Assembly: GCF_001418105.1 (NCBI RefSeq)
Contig: NZ_LIQI01000031.1
Coordinates: 186,001-250,000, forward strand
Direction: 5' to 3'
From: Lacinutrix himadriensis
GTDB lineage: Bacteria > Bacteroidota > Bacteroidia > Flavobacteriales > Flavobacteriaceae
Length of the DNA: 64,000 bases
Shown here piece after piece: positions 9,165-17,793 of this stretch (within the stretch, counting starts at the first letter, position 1; each line of letters opens with the position of its first letter). A model generated the notes under the pieces. The model ran no database searches, was not told the origin of the DNA, and saw nothing but the letters and a program-made list of their open reading frames with translations. The position numbers and the translations under genes were made by a program.

Positions 9165-9222
9165 ACTTTAGGTATTATACATTTGGTGTATATGAAATAA
9201 AAAATAATAGAATATAAGGCAC

Positions 9223-9336
9223 ATGAGTAATCAAGCATGAGTAATCCAACATGAGAATTCAAGCATGAGTAATCACATATGAGTGATGTCCCCTCGGAGG
9301 GGACTTTAGGGGTGTTATTGCTCTGAGGGGTGTTTT
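9223..9336. repeat. Module C: five 14-bp units plus 44-bp hairpin tail
   Basis: Five units (9223-9292) and a 44-base tail (9293-9336). From 9237 onward it is identical to module A. The loss of exactly one 14-base unit relative to A and B points to unit-wise expansion or contraction with a fixed tail. Confidence 0.9.
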
Positions 9337-9461
9337 TCCTCTACGCGTGTTTTTTACTCTAAACCCGTTTTTCACCATAAGTTTTATATTATCAGATTAC
9401 CAAGTGCCAATGCCACTCGCAACAACAACAACACATTAATAATGAAGAATACCATATACCA

Positions 9462-10559
9462 TTGAAAAATAAACACATACTAATAGTTACTTCCGAGTTT
9501 CCACCACAACCTGGAGGCATAGGAAATCATGCGTACCATTTGGCTTTGTCTTTGTGTGCAGCAAACTATAGTGTGCAGGTTATTGCAGACCAACGCTCCT
9601 TAACCGGAGCGGAAGAAGCGGTATTTGATAAAACGCTACCTTTTACCGTAGTTAGAATACCACGTTACCAACAACGGTTTAAAATGTATGTAAAACGCAT
9701 CGTGGCGACCAATAAAAGTTTTTCTAATGCCTCGCATGTGATAGCAACCGGTAAGTTTTCCCTTTGGAATGTGGCATTTATTAGGCTATTTAAACGAAGA
9801 AAAACACTAGCTGTAGTGCATGGAACTGAGGTCAATTTTAAATCGGTTTCCTTGAAAAAGTCCATAGATCTGTCTTTAAAACAAATGGATACTATTGTTG
9901 CTGTTTCTACCTATACAAAAAGCTTGATGTCCCATTTAAAAAAAGACGTTGTGGTGATCCCAAACGGTATTCAGCTGGAAAATTGGACCACAGAAAACCT
10001 GCATGAAATTATAGTAAAAGGAAACCCTGTATTAACAACAGTGGGTAGAGTGAGTAGTAGAAAAGGACAACTACAAGTGATTCAACAAATCCCAGAACTG
10101 TTAAAACAATTTCCAGAGCTACAGTATCATTGTATAGGTATTCCTACCGAGGCAGCAGATTTTTTGGAAAAAGCGAAAGCCCTAGGCGTGGCATCGCATA
10201 TTACTTTTCATGGCAGTGTTACCGATATCGTTTTAAAACAAATGCTTTTAAAAACAGATGTGTTTGTAATGCTAAGTACCGAAAGTAAAACTGGAGATGT
10301 GGAAGGTTTTGGTATCGCTATTTTAGAAGCAAATGCTTTAGGTATTCCAGCTATAGGATCTGTAAATTGTGGTATTGAAGACGCTATTAAACCAAATGTT
10401 TCGGGGGTTTTAATTGATGCTGAAAATACGGAAGCATTTAAGAAAGGAATAGAAAGTATATTACAAGCAAAAGAAACCTTTGCTGTGGAAGCAAAAAAAT
10501 GGGCAAAACAGCATGATTGGTCCACAATAATTAAACGTTATATCGCTTTACTATCATGA
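9462..10559 (+). CDS. Glycosyltransferase, GT-B fold (GT4 type)
   Basis: 365 residues from a TTG start; the nearby ATG at 9442 is out of frame and stops after seven codons. The N-terminal acceptor domain opens ILIVTSEFPPQPGGIGNHAYHL, a classic GT4 start with the GG loop. The donor domain has VGRVSSRKGQ and the EX7E motif EGFGIAILE. It shares an ATGA overlap with the next gene, so they are translationally coupled. Specificity is unknown; PimB/WcaI-like names from databases should be treated as generic. Confidence 0.88.
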   Translation: MKNKHILIVTSEFPPQPGGIGNHAYHLALSLCAANYSVQVIADQRSLTGAEEAVFDKTLPFTVVRIPRYQQRFKMYVKRIVATNKSFSNASHVIATGKFSLWNVAFIRLFKRRKTLAVVHGTEVNFKSVSLKKSIDLSLKQMDTIVAVSTYTKSLMSHLKKDVVVIPNGIQLENWTTENLHEIIVKGNPVLTTVGRVSSRKGQLQVIQQIPELLKQFPELQYHCIGIPTEAADFLEKAKALGVASHITFHGSVTDIVLKQMLLKTDVFVMLSTESKTGDVEGFGIAILEANALGIPAIGSVNCGIEDAIKPNVSGVLIDAENTEAFKKGIESILQAKETFAVEAKKWAKQHDWSTIIKRYIALLS

Positions 10560-11683
10560 GAACATTAACGATTATTTCACATACAGAACATTATAAAACA
10601 CCAGATGGAACTATTGTTGGTTTAGGATCTACGGTTACAGAAATAAACCATTTAATAGCTGTTTTTGATCGCGTAATACATGTTGCTATGCTGCATGAAA
10701 TTCCTGCGCCACCTAGTGCATTGCCATATACTTCCAATAAAATAACCTTTGTGGCATTACCAGCAGTAGGCGGAACAAAAATAAAAGATAAATTAGCGAT
10801 CCTTTTTCAAGCACCTAAAATAGTAGCAACGATAAAAAAAGCCATTAACCAAACCGATTATTTTCAATTTCGAGCACCAACAGGAATTGGTGTTTTTGTT
10901 ATTCCGTATTTAATGTTTTTTAGCGCCAATAAAGGATGGTTTAAATATGCCGGAAACTGGAAACAAGAAAATGCGCCATTAGCATATCGTTTGCAACGTT
11001 GGTTATTAAAAAAACAAAATAGAAAAGTAACCATAAATGGCATCTGGCCAGACCAACCAAAACAATGTCTTACTTTTGAAAACCCGTGCTTAACAGATGC
11101 TGAGGTAGCTCTAGGACAAACCATCATTAAAAATAAAGTGTTCGATACTACCTCTCTTCATTTTTGTTTTGTTGGTAGATTAGAAGAAGAAAAAGGAGTA
11201 GGCGTATTCATTGAAGCTTTTAAAAGGCTAACGGAAACAGAAAAACGTAGTGTGCATGCGATTCATATTGTTGGGGACGGAAAAGCAAAGCAGAAATATA
11301 TAGAGACTACTAAAAATAGTGGTTTACCATTTCAATTTCATGGTTTTCTGTCTCGTAGTGATGTACATAACATATACAAAATAGCACATGCCATTGTGTT
11401 GCCATCTGCATCCGAAGGTTTCCCAAAAGTAATAGCAGAAGCTATGAATTATGGCTGTTTGCCTATCGTTTCTAATGTTTCTTCTATCGGACAATATGTA
11501 CAATCGGATGGGAATGGGTTTTTATTAGATACCATTTCTGTAGATAGTCTTGTGGTTGCTTATAGAAAACTGTTGTCTTTAAATGCGAACCTTTTTAATG
11601 AAATGGGGCAAACCCAAGGTGCATTGCAAAACAAATTTACCTATGCGTACTATAATAGTAGAATCACTAAAGAACTATTATAA
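10556..11683 (+). CDS. Glycosyltransferase, GT-B fold (GT4 type)
   Basis: 375 residues. The GT4 donor domain has FVGRLEEEKGVGVFIEAF and the EX7E motif EGFPKVIAE. The N-terminal half is divergent and lacks the usual GG loop, although KTPDGTIVGLGS may take that role. The start overlaps the preceding stop in an ATGA arrangement. It probably adds a sugar in the same repeat unit. Confidence 0.82.
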   Translation: MRTLTIISHTEHYKTPDGTIVGLGSTVTEINHLIAVFDRVIHVAMLHEIPAPPSALPYTSNKITFVALPAVGGTKIKDKLAILFQAPKIVATIKKAINQTDYFQFRAPTGIGVFVIPYLMFFSANKGWFKYAGNWKQENAPLAYRLQRWLLKKQNRKVTINGIWPDQPKQCLTFENPCLTDAEVALGQTIIKNKVFDTTSLHFCFVGRLEEEKGVGVFIEAFKRLTETEKRSVHAIHIVGDGKAKQKYIETTKNSGLPFQFHGFLSRSDVHNIYKIAHAIVLPSASEGFPKVIAEAMNYGCLPIVSNVSSIGQYVQSDGNGFLLDTISVDSLVVAYRKLLSLNANLFNEMGQTQGALQNKFTYAYYNSRITKELL

Positions 11684-11719
11684 TAATGGATGTCTCATTT
11701 TTAGTGTATTAATGCTTGT

Positions 11720-11727
11720 TAATTTTG
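11720..11727 (+). promoter_or_regulatory. -7 box TAATTTTG upstream of transglutaminase-like gene
   Basis: TAATTTTG fits TAnnTTTG and lies about 70 bases before the ATG at 11796, in the 112-base gap after the preceding glycosyltransferase. No clear -33 element is visible. Confidence 0.4.
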
Positions 11728-11795
11728 CAAAACATTAGGTCTAACAAAAAAAAAATTTTACATTTAGCGCAAAGCTATCCAATTAATTTATCTGA

Positions 11796-12602
11796 ATGAT
11801 TTTAAAAAAAGTGTCATGGTTCTTTAAACGACACCATTTTCTATATATAACGCGCTTTAGGTTGCTTTCAAGAAACTCTAGTATTGCAGATATTGCTAGT
11901 TGCTCTTATAATCAATGCAATACAGAAAAAGACATTCCGAATAGCTTTAAAGAAGTTAATCATACTATTTTTAAAGAAGGTAAGGCAACTTCAGATTTGG
12001 AAATTATTAAACAATTGAGTGTTTGGTTACAAAATAATATTAAAGGAGGTCCAGGGTTGAGTGAGCCTTCGGATGCAGCTTTGCAAATCATGCTTGCCGG
12101 TAAAGGAGGGGTTTGTAGTGATATGGCGCAGATTTTTAATAACTTTTGTGTGATTAATAATATTAAAGTACGAGAGTGGGGAAACACAAGAGCGCCTTTT
12201 AATAAAGAGTTTGGCGGACATTCTTTTAATGAAGTTTTTATTAAGGAATTAAATAAATGGGTGCTTATTGATGTGTACGGAAGTCTTATGTTTTATGATG
12301 AAGCATCGGTACCATTATCTGTTATAGAACTATACCAAAGCGTGCGAAATAAAAAGGAAATAACGTTTAAAAGCTTTGCTACAGGTAGAGAAGTGGATCA
12401 TGCGAATGTTATAAAAAACTATTTAGACCCAGATACGACACCCTTTTTAATTTGTAAGTATTCCAATAAAACCTACGATGCCTTTTTAGGTCTATTCAGA
12501 CCACATGTTCCTGTTTTTATAATACACTTTATGGTGTTTCTTTTAGGAAAAAGCTATCACTACCGATTTCCTTTAGATGATTATAAAAAAATATATTCCT
12601 AA
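11796..12602 (+). CDS. Transglutaminase-like (papain-fold) protein in polysaccharide cluster
   Basis: 268 residues with a transglutaminase-core triad: Cys107 in GKGGVCSDMA, His142 in FGGHSFNEVF and Asp159 in WVLIDVYGS. A short N-terminal region precedes it with no clear signal peptide. Hydrophobic residues near 235-255 may touch the membrane. Bacterial members of this superfamily are mostly cysteine proteases, amidases or acyl-group handlers rather than protein cross-linkers. Its position between glycosyltransferases and the polymerase suggests a role in modifying or attaching the glycan or a cell-surface partner. That is inference from context only. Confidence 0.7.
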   Translation: MILKKVSWFFKRHHFLYITRFRLLSRNSSIADIASCSYNQCNTEKDIPNSFKEVNHTIFKEGKATSDLEIIKQLSVWLQNNIKGGPGLSEPSDAALQIMLAGKGGVCSDMAQIFNNFCVINNIKVREWGNTRAPFNKEFGGHSFNEVFIKELNKWVLIDVYGSLMFYDEASVPLSVIELYQSVRNKKEITFKSFATGREVDHANVIKNYLDPDTTPFLICKYSNKTYDAFLGLFRPHVPVFIIHFMVFLLGKSYHYRFPLDDYKKIYS

Positions 12603-12698
12603 CTACATATACTTAATATTCCATTACCTATTGTTTAATTGTGGTTTTGTTAGCTTATTTTTACTTTTTATACAATTTAGTAATTAATTACACTTTTT

Positions 12699-14063
12699 TT
12701 GAAGACTAATATTACCTATATAACAGTTATTGGATTCCATGTTCTTCTTGGAATACTTATCTATTTTAATGAAAGTTTAGCGAAGGTGTATTTTTTTGGA
12801 GCATTGTTCTATTTTTTGTACCGTGTGATTCTTTCACCAGATCATTTAAAAACCTTTGAAGTATTAAAAGCTTGTGCTTATTTTGTAGGTGCTGAGGTGT
12901 TGTTTAGAACCACTAGAGGTTCCATTTCTTATGAAGCGGCAAAGTATTTGGTGATTGTATTTATGGTAATAGGGATGTTTTATAAAGGGCTTTCTGGTAA
13001 AGGCTATCCTTATTTTATTTACCTCATGTTTTTAGTGCCATCTATTTTTGTTGCCTCTACCACATTGAGTTTTGATGCCAATTTTAGAACGAATATCGCT
13101 TTTGTCCTCAGTGGTCCGGTTTGTTTGGGAGTTGCTGCTCTTTTTTGCTATGATAAAAAAGTAAGTATAGGCCAAGTACATAAAATATTGTTGTATATGG
13201 TTTTGCCTATTATTACAAATACCATATATATCTTTTTTTATAACCCTAGTGTACGGGAAGTCATCTCTAATACCGGTTCTAATCGAGATAGCTCTGGAGG
13301 TTGGGGTGCCAATCAGGTGGCTACTATTTTAGGTTTGGGCATGTTTGTCATGGCGATACGAATTTTCACCAAATCGCCTACAGTATTTTTAAAGGCTTTA
13401 AATATTATTATATTTTCAGCGATTTCCTTTCGTGCTATTGTGACCTTTAGTCGCGGTGGTGTTATTACGGGTATTATTGCAATCATAGCCTTTTTGGTGA
13501 TGTATTTTCTGAAAGTGTCAGCAAAGCGAAAGAACGAAATTGTAATGATGGGTTTGGTGTTTCTATTTAGTATGGTGGGCACCTGGGTGATTAGTTCTAG
13601 CCAAACCGATGGGTATATTGATATGCGTTATGCAAATGAAGACCACTTAGGACGAGAGAAAAGTGATGTAACCACCGGTAGAGGGCAATTGTTTGCGGAA
13701 GAACTAGAAGGTTTTGTGACACATCCTTTTTTCGGAATTGGTTCTAGTAGGGCTAAAGATGCTCGAATAGAAAAAGAAGGACAAGGAGTTACCTCCCATA
13801 GTGAAACCAGTAGACTGTTAGCAGAACATGGGATGTTTGGTGTGGTGATATTATTGATATTAATTTTTAAACCCTTAGAGTTTCGGTCTAGAAATAAAAG
13901 TAGTTATTTTTTCTATGCTTTTTTATGTTTTTGGTTTGCTACTGTAAACCATTCCTCTATGCGGCTAGCAACTCCTGCATTTATTTATGCATTGGCTCTA
14001 TTAAATGTAACTTATGAAAAAAATCCTATACATAGGAAACAACTTAAAAAACAAGAAGGCTAA
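12699..14063 (+). CDS. O-antigen ligase / polymerase-like membrane protein (Wzy/WaaL type)
   Basis: 454 residues with about ten to twelve predicted membrane segments and a TTG start. The large periplasmic loop before the last membrane spans contains TGRGQLFAEELEGF and HPFFGIGSS, then SHSETSRLLAEHGMFG. This is the conserved pattern of the O-antigen ligase/Wzy superfamily. It would polymerise undecaprenyl-linked repeat units or ligate the glycan in the periplasm. The family does not separate the two activities by sequence alone. Its last 50 bases overlap the next gene. Confidence 0.8.
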   Translation: MKTNITYITVIGFHVLLGILIYFNESLAKVYFFGALFYFLYRVILSPDHLKTFEVLKACAYFVGAEVLFRTTRGSISYEAAKYLVIVFMVIGMFYKGLSGKGYPYFIYLMFLVPSIFVASTTLSFDANFRTNIAFVLSGPVCLGVAALFCYDKKVSIGQVHKILLYMVLPIITNTIYIFFYNPSVREVISNTGSNRDSSGGWGANQVATILGLGMFVMAIRIFTKSPTVFLKALNIIIFSAISFRAIVTFSRGGVITGIIAIIAFLVMYFLKVSAKRKNEIVMMGLVFLFSMVGTWVISSSQTDGYIDMRYANEDHLGREKSDVTTGRGQLFAEELEGFVTHPFFGIGSSRAKDARIEKEGQGVTSHSETSRLLAEHGMFGVVILLILIFKPLEFRSRNKSSYFFYAFLCFWFATVNHSSMRLATPAFIYALALLNVTYEKNPIHRKQLKKQEG

Positions 14064-15024
14064 CACATCTACCATCCAGGTTTTAGGAAATTTGTTAGAA
14101 AAAGAAGGATACACATTGTATTACGCGTCTTCAAAAACGAATAAAATTTTGAGATTGCTAGATATGGTAAAGTCCTGTGTAAGCCTATCTAAAGAAGTCG
14201 ATTTTGTACTTATAGATACCTATAGTACTACGAACTTTTATTATGCACTAATAGTTGGTCAAATTTGTAGGGCCTTAAAATTGAAATACATTCCAATATT
14301 GCACGGGGGGAATTTGCCTTCTCGATTAGATAGTAGTCCGTTTTTATCCGATTTAATATTTAAAAATGCCTATAAAAATATTTCCCCTTCGGTATACTTA
14401 TTAGAAGCTTTTAAGAAGAAAGGCTATGAGAATATAGCATTTATTCCGAATACCATCGAAATTGAAAAATACCCGTTTAAAGCACGAAACTTGGAAACCA
14501 TAGAGCTACTTTGGGTGCGATCTTTTTCTAAAATATACAACCCAAGCTTAGCCATTGATATAGTAAAAAGATTAAAAGAGGAAGGGATACCTGCAACGCT
14601 TTGTATGGTTGGTCCAGATAGTGATGGTACTTTGCAAGAAGTGAAACAATTAGCCAAAACCTTAAACGTAGCCGTTACGTTTACGGGGAAGTTACCCAAA
14701 GAAGAATGGATAAACTTGTCTGAAAAATATACTGTTTTTATAAATACAACGAACTTTGATAATATGCCCGTAAGTGTTATAGAAGCTATGGCATTGGGTT
14801 TACCTGTGGTTTCCACAAATGTTGGAGGAATGCCTTTTTTAATGGAAAATAACAAAGAAGGAATACTAGTAGAAAAAGGTAATATAGCGGATTTTGTTTC
14901 TGCTATAAAAGGATTGGTAGATGCACCAAAGAAAGCTGAAATAATAGCTAGTAATGCAAGAAAAAAAGTAGAAACTTTTGATTGGGAAATGGTAAAATTG
15001 AAATGGTTTAAACTACTTGCGTAA
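14014..15024 (+). CDS. Glycosyltransferase, GT-B fold (GT4 type)
   Basis: 336 residues. Its ATG lies inside the preceding membrane-protein gene (50-base overlap). No later start keeps the first beta strand, ILYIGNNL. The catalytic motif region reads FDNMPVSVIEAM, so the first acidic residue of EX7E is Asp here. The C-terminus has the usual donor-binding loop VVSTNVGGMP. It is probably the last glycosyltransferase acting before or with the initiating transferase that follows. Confidence 0.85.
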   Translation: MKKILYIGNNLKNKKANTSTIQVLGNLLEKEGYTLYYASSKTNKILRLLDMVKSCVSLSKEVDFVLIDTYSTTNFYYALIVGQICRALKLKYIPILHGGNLPSRLDSSPFLSDLIFKNAYKNISPSVYLLEAFKKKGYENIAFIPNTIEIEKYPFKARNLETIELLWVRSFSKIYNPSLAIDIVKRLKEEGIPATLCMVGPDSDGTLQEVKQLAKTLNVAVTFTGKLPKEEWINLSEKYTVFINTTNFDNMPVSVIEAMALGLPVVSTNVGGMPFLMENNKEGILVEKGNIADFVSAIKGLVDAPKKAEIIASNARKKVETFDWEMVKLKWFKLLA

Positions 15025-15080
15025 ATGCTTGGATTTTTATCTTAACTTATTATCTTTACCTTAAGGTTTCCCCTAACTAC

Positions 15081-16475
15081 ATGACTAAGAAAAAAGACAT
15101 TCATTTTAATATTTCAGAAAGAAAAATACTCCTTCGTGTTTTCGATTTAGTGTTTATTTTTGCTGCATTATATGGTATTGGTCATTTTTTTGAATTTGAT
15201 TATTTTTATATTACTAGTAAGAATTGGTCTTGGAATTTAATCTTGGCGTTGTATATTTCTGTTTTTGGGACCGTATTTGAATTATACGATTTACAAAAAG
15301 CAAGTAAACCAGAATCGGTTCTTGCTAATATTATTTTAACCTCTTCGGTTACCGTACTGTTTTATTTATTTACTCCATATTTCACACCTTTTCTTCCAGA
15401 GAATAGAATACAGATTTTTTATTTCTATTTGGCAATAAACGTAGCTTTAATTCTTTGGAGACTCGCGTATATTAATTTTATAACCTCTCCAAGATTTTAT
15501 AAAAAAGCACTAATAGTAGGAGAGATTTCTAATATTCAACCCATAATCGATGCCTTTAGAGGTGCTGATCCAAATTATAAAGTTTTAGGATTTATTAATT
15601 GCGAGGAAAAAAGCACGGAAACCATTAATGTTAAAGGCATTAAAGAGTATCAGCCAAACCAGTTATATGATATTATTGCTAAAGAAAATATCTCTGAGAT
15701 AGTTGTAGCTAGTTATAATTCGGAAACCATTACTCCAGAAATTTATCATGATTTAATTACCCTTTTAGAAAAAGGTTTTCCTATTAAAGAATATACACAA
15801 GTGTATGAAGACATGACCTATCGTGTTCCTGTGCAATTTGTTGGGAAGGATTTTTATAAGTATTTTCCTTTTAGTAGAAGTAATCAAAATAAGTTGTATC
15901 AATTTTTTCATCGTTTTTTTGATATGTTTTTCTCTATTGTAGGAATTGTATTAGGTGCTGTTATTTTACCACTAATATTATTGGGTAATTTAATAGCCAA
16001 TAGAGGTTCTTTGTTTTATTTACAAGAACGTGTTGGTAAAAATGGCCATACTTTTGAGATCATTAAGTTTCGAACCATGATAAAAGATGCCGAAAAAAAT
16101 GGTGCAGTATGGGCAACTAAAAACGATGCTAGAGTAACTTTGTTTGGTAAATTTTTACGAAGATCTAGATTAGATGAAATACCTCAGTTTCTTAATATAC
16201 TTAGAGGGGATATGAGTTTAATTGGTCCTAGACCAGAACGACCTTACTTTGTAGAAGAGTTATCTCAAGTAATCCCTTTTTACGAAACGAGACATATTGT
16301 GAAACCCGGACTAACAGGTTGGGCGCAAGTAAAAGTTAGGTATGGTTCTAGCGTAGATGATAGCTTATTAAAATTACAATACGACTTGTATTATATTAAG
16401 CATAGAAGCTTCTTTTTAGATGCTAATATTATCGTTAAAACCTTAAGTACTATGATCTTCTTTAGAGGGCAGTAG
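15081..16475 (+). CDS. Exopolysaccharide polyprenyl glycosylphosphotransferase (initiating sugar-1-P transferase)
   Basis: 464 residues. Four N-terminal membrane segments (to about 130) lead to a cytoplasmic Rossmann-like CoA-binding-type domain (about 140-265). A further membrane segment near 280-300 precedes the catalytic bacterial sugar transferase domain, with KFRTM, the RLDEIPQ block and GPRPERP. The enzyme moves a sugar-1-phosphate from its UDP-sugar to undecaprenyl phosphate and so starts repeat-unit synthesis. It closes the + strand cluster. A TATCTTTA sequence at 15051-15058, one base off the -7 consensus, lies just upstream and may give it its own promoter. Confidence 0.9.
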   Translation: MTKKKDIHFNISERKILLRVFDLVFIFAALYGIGHFFEFDYFYITSKNWSWNLILALYISVFGTVFELYDLQKASKPESVLANIILTSSVTVLFYLFTPYFTPFLPENRIQIFYFYLAINVALILWRLAYINFITSPRFYKKALIVGEISNIQPIIDAFRGADPNYKVLGFINCEEKSTETINVKGIKEYQPNQLYDIIAKENISEIVVASYNSETITPEIYHDLITLLEKGFPIKEYTQVYEDMTYRVPVQFVGKDFYKYFPFSRSNQNKLYQFFHRFFDMFFSIVGIVLGAVILPLILLGNLIANRGSLFYLQERVGKNGHTFEIIKFRTMIKDAEKNGAVWATKNDARVTLFGKFLRRSRLDEIPQFLNILRGDMSLIGPRPERPYFVEELSQVIPFYETRHIVKPGLTGWAQVKVRYGSSVDDSLLKLQYDLYYIKHRSFFLDANIIVKTLSTMIFFRGQ

Positions 16476-16624
16476 TGGAGGGGAAACCAAATTCTAAATT
16501 CCCAAAAAAAAAACAAATTCCAAAAAGGCTAGTTTTAAAATAGCTGCGCATTATAGATTCGATGCTCCTCCGATTCTGTAAAAAAGGAATACACCTCTCT
16601 TTAGTTTCAATGATGAGCGGTTAA

Positions 16625-17785
16625 TTACCTGCTTTTAGTAAAATAATATACTAAATAGATGTATCTAATTGCTAAAGCTAGTAGTAGTGGTATAAGTCCG
16701 AAAGCAAATCTTTGCACGCCTGATATCCAATGAAATGTTAATAAGCACAAGAGTATAATAAGCAGTCTCAGGTATTTAATAAACCAGGCTTTTGGTTGCG
16801 CTTTTAATGTTTGACCTATTACAAATACGTTTAGAGCGAAAGCCCATAATAAGTTGTAGTTATTAGCGGTTGCTGTATGGTCTGTTGCAAACCATAATAG
16901 TAAAATAAATACACCAATACTTCCAGTAATTAAAAAGATACCAAAGTCTAGCCATTTACTTCTATTTCCTTTTTTATAGTCGGTATAGGTAATAAAAAGC
17001 ATGAAAATACCTAATACCCCAAAAGCAAATATCGGGCTACCGAAAAAGTTTTGTTCTTGCTTTTCTTCCGTTTTACTATACACGATATTCGATTGCTTTA
17101 CTAAACTGGTATTCGTACTTTTTAAGGTCGCAGTTTCAAAAAAGGAATGTATATATTTTGGTAAAAACATATACTGATACTGTGTTGCTTGTTTGTCTAT
17201 TATTGATCCTAATGCAATATCAATACCAAAGCTTCCCCAAGAATTCCAATATAAATTTTGCTGGATTAAATCTCTAAAAGTACTTTTGTCTAAAGTTTCA
17301 ATTTCATTAAAATGAATATTATTATTGGTAATTTCTTCAGCTACATCTCTAATTTTTGTTGCACAATTGTCGTAAAAGAAATCGTATAAATACTCTCTGT
17401 TTTGCGGAAGTGCATTGGTTTCTAGAAAAGCATGCATGTCTTGCTTTTCTTTGGTAGTTAGATCTAAAACTTGTTCTCTTATAGATCTGTTTTGGCTTTT
17501 GTAAAAGTCAATAACCGCGTAGGTATTACTAAAACCTTGTGAGTAAAGCAGTTTTCCTCTTGCAAAATTCAAGTAAAAATTTGGATCGCTAAATGGAAAC
17601 CTTCCGTAATCATAAACCACATCGTTATACGGCGTTTTAACACGAATACCATTATGTCCAAAAGCATCGTTTAATGATGTTCCTGGTCCTATGGTTAAAA
17701 CACTTATTTCGGTGTTTTCGTAGGCATTTTGTGCTTGGATAAGTACAAAGGAGAAAAAGAATAGAACTAGATATAGTTTTTTCAT
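16625..17785 (-). CDS. Lnb-like lipoprotein N-acyltransferase (DUF4105 family)
   Basis: 386 residues: signal peptide (1-18), a periplasmic domain to about 235, then about five C-terminal membrane segments. The N-terminal domain has FGHNGIR with His44 and YDNCATKIRD with Cys141, the likely catalytic pair of the DUF4105 family. A Bacteroides member (Lnb) of this family has been shown to N-acylate lipoproteins, the step done by Lnt in Proteobacteria. The gene lies 8 bases downstream of a PorV-like gene on the same strand. The family assignment is firm; the enzymatic role here is by homology. Confidence 0.75.
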   Translation of the reverse strand: MKKLYLVLFFFSFVLIQAQNAYENTEISVLTIGPGTSLNDAFGHNGIRVKTPYNDVVYDYGRFPFSDPNFYLNFARGKLLYSQGFSNTYAVIDFYKSQNRSIREQVLDLTTKEKQDMHAFLETNALPQNREYLYDFFYDNCATKIRDVAEEITNNNIHFNEIETLDKSTFRDLIQQNLYWNSWGSFGIDIALGSIIDKQATQYQYMFLPKYIHSFFETATLKSTNTSLVKQSNIVYSKTEEKQEQNFFGSPIFAFGVLGIFMLFITYTDYKKGNRSKWLDFGIFLITGSIGVFILLLWFATDHTATANNYNLLWAFALNVFVIGQTLKAQPKAWFIKYLRLLIILLCLLTFHWISGVQRFAFGLIPLLLALAIRYIYLVYYFTKSR

Positions 17786-17793
17786 ATACGAAA

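Larger units (their letters stand above)
8541..9461. other. Gene-free repeat island within the polysaccharide cluster
   Basis: This 921-base stretch carries no credible reading frame on either strand. It holds three modules of 14-bp tandem units with a fixed hairpin tail (8658-8785, 9037-9164, 9223-9336), a different double-hairpin repeat (about 8857-8926), and a GAGAAGA heptamer run (8971-8998). The 13-base string TAATAGAATATAA precedes both the second and third modules, so repetition extends beyond the arrays. I see no transposase remnant, target-site duplication or tRNA scar. The island separates two convergently functioning halves of the sugar cluster. Confidence 0.8.

Noticed and set aside
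8658-9336. Possible CRISPR array (short repeats at regular spacing)
   Set aside because: The units are contiguous 14-mers without spacers, too short and too variable for CRISPR repeats, and there are no cas genes in the window.
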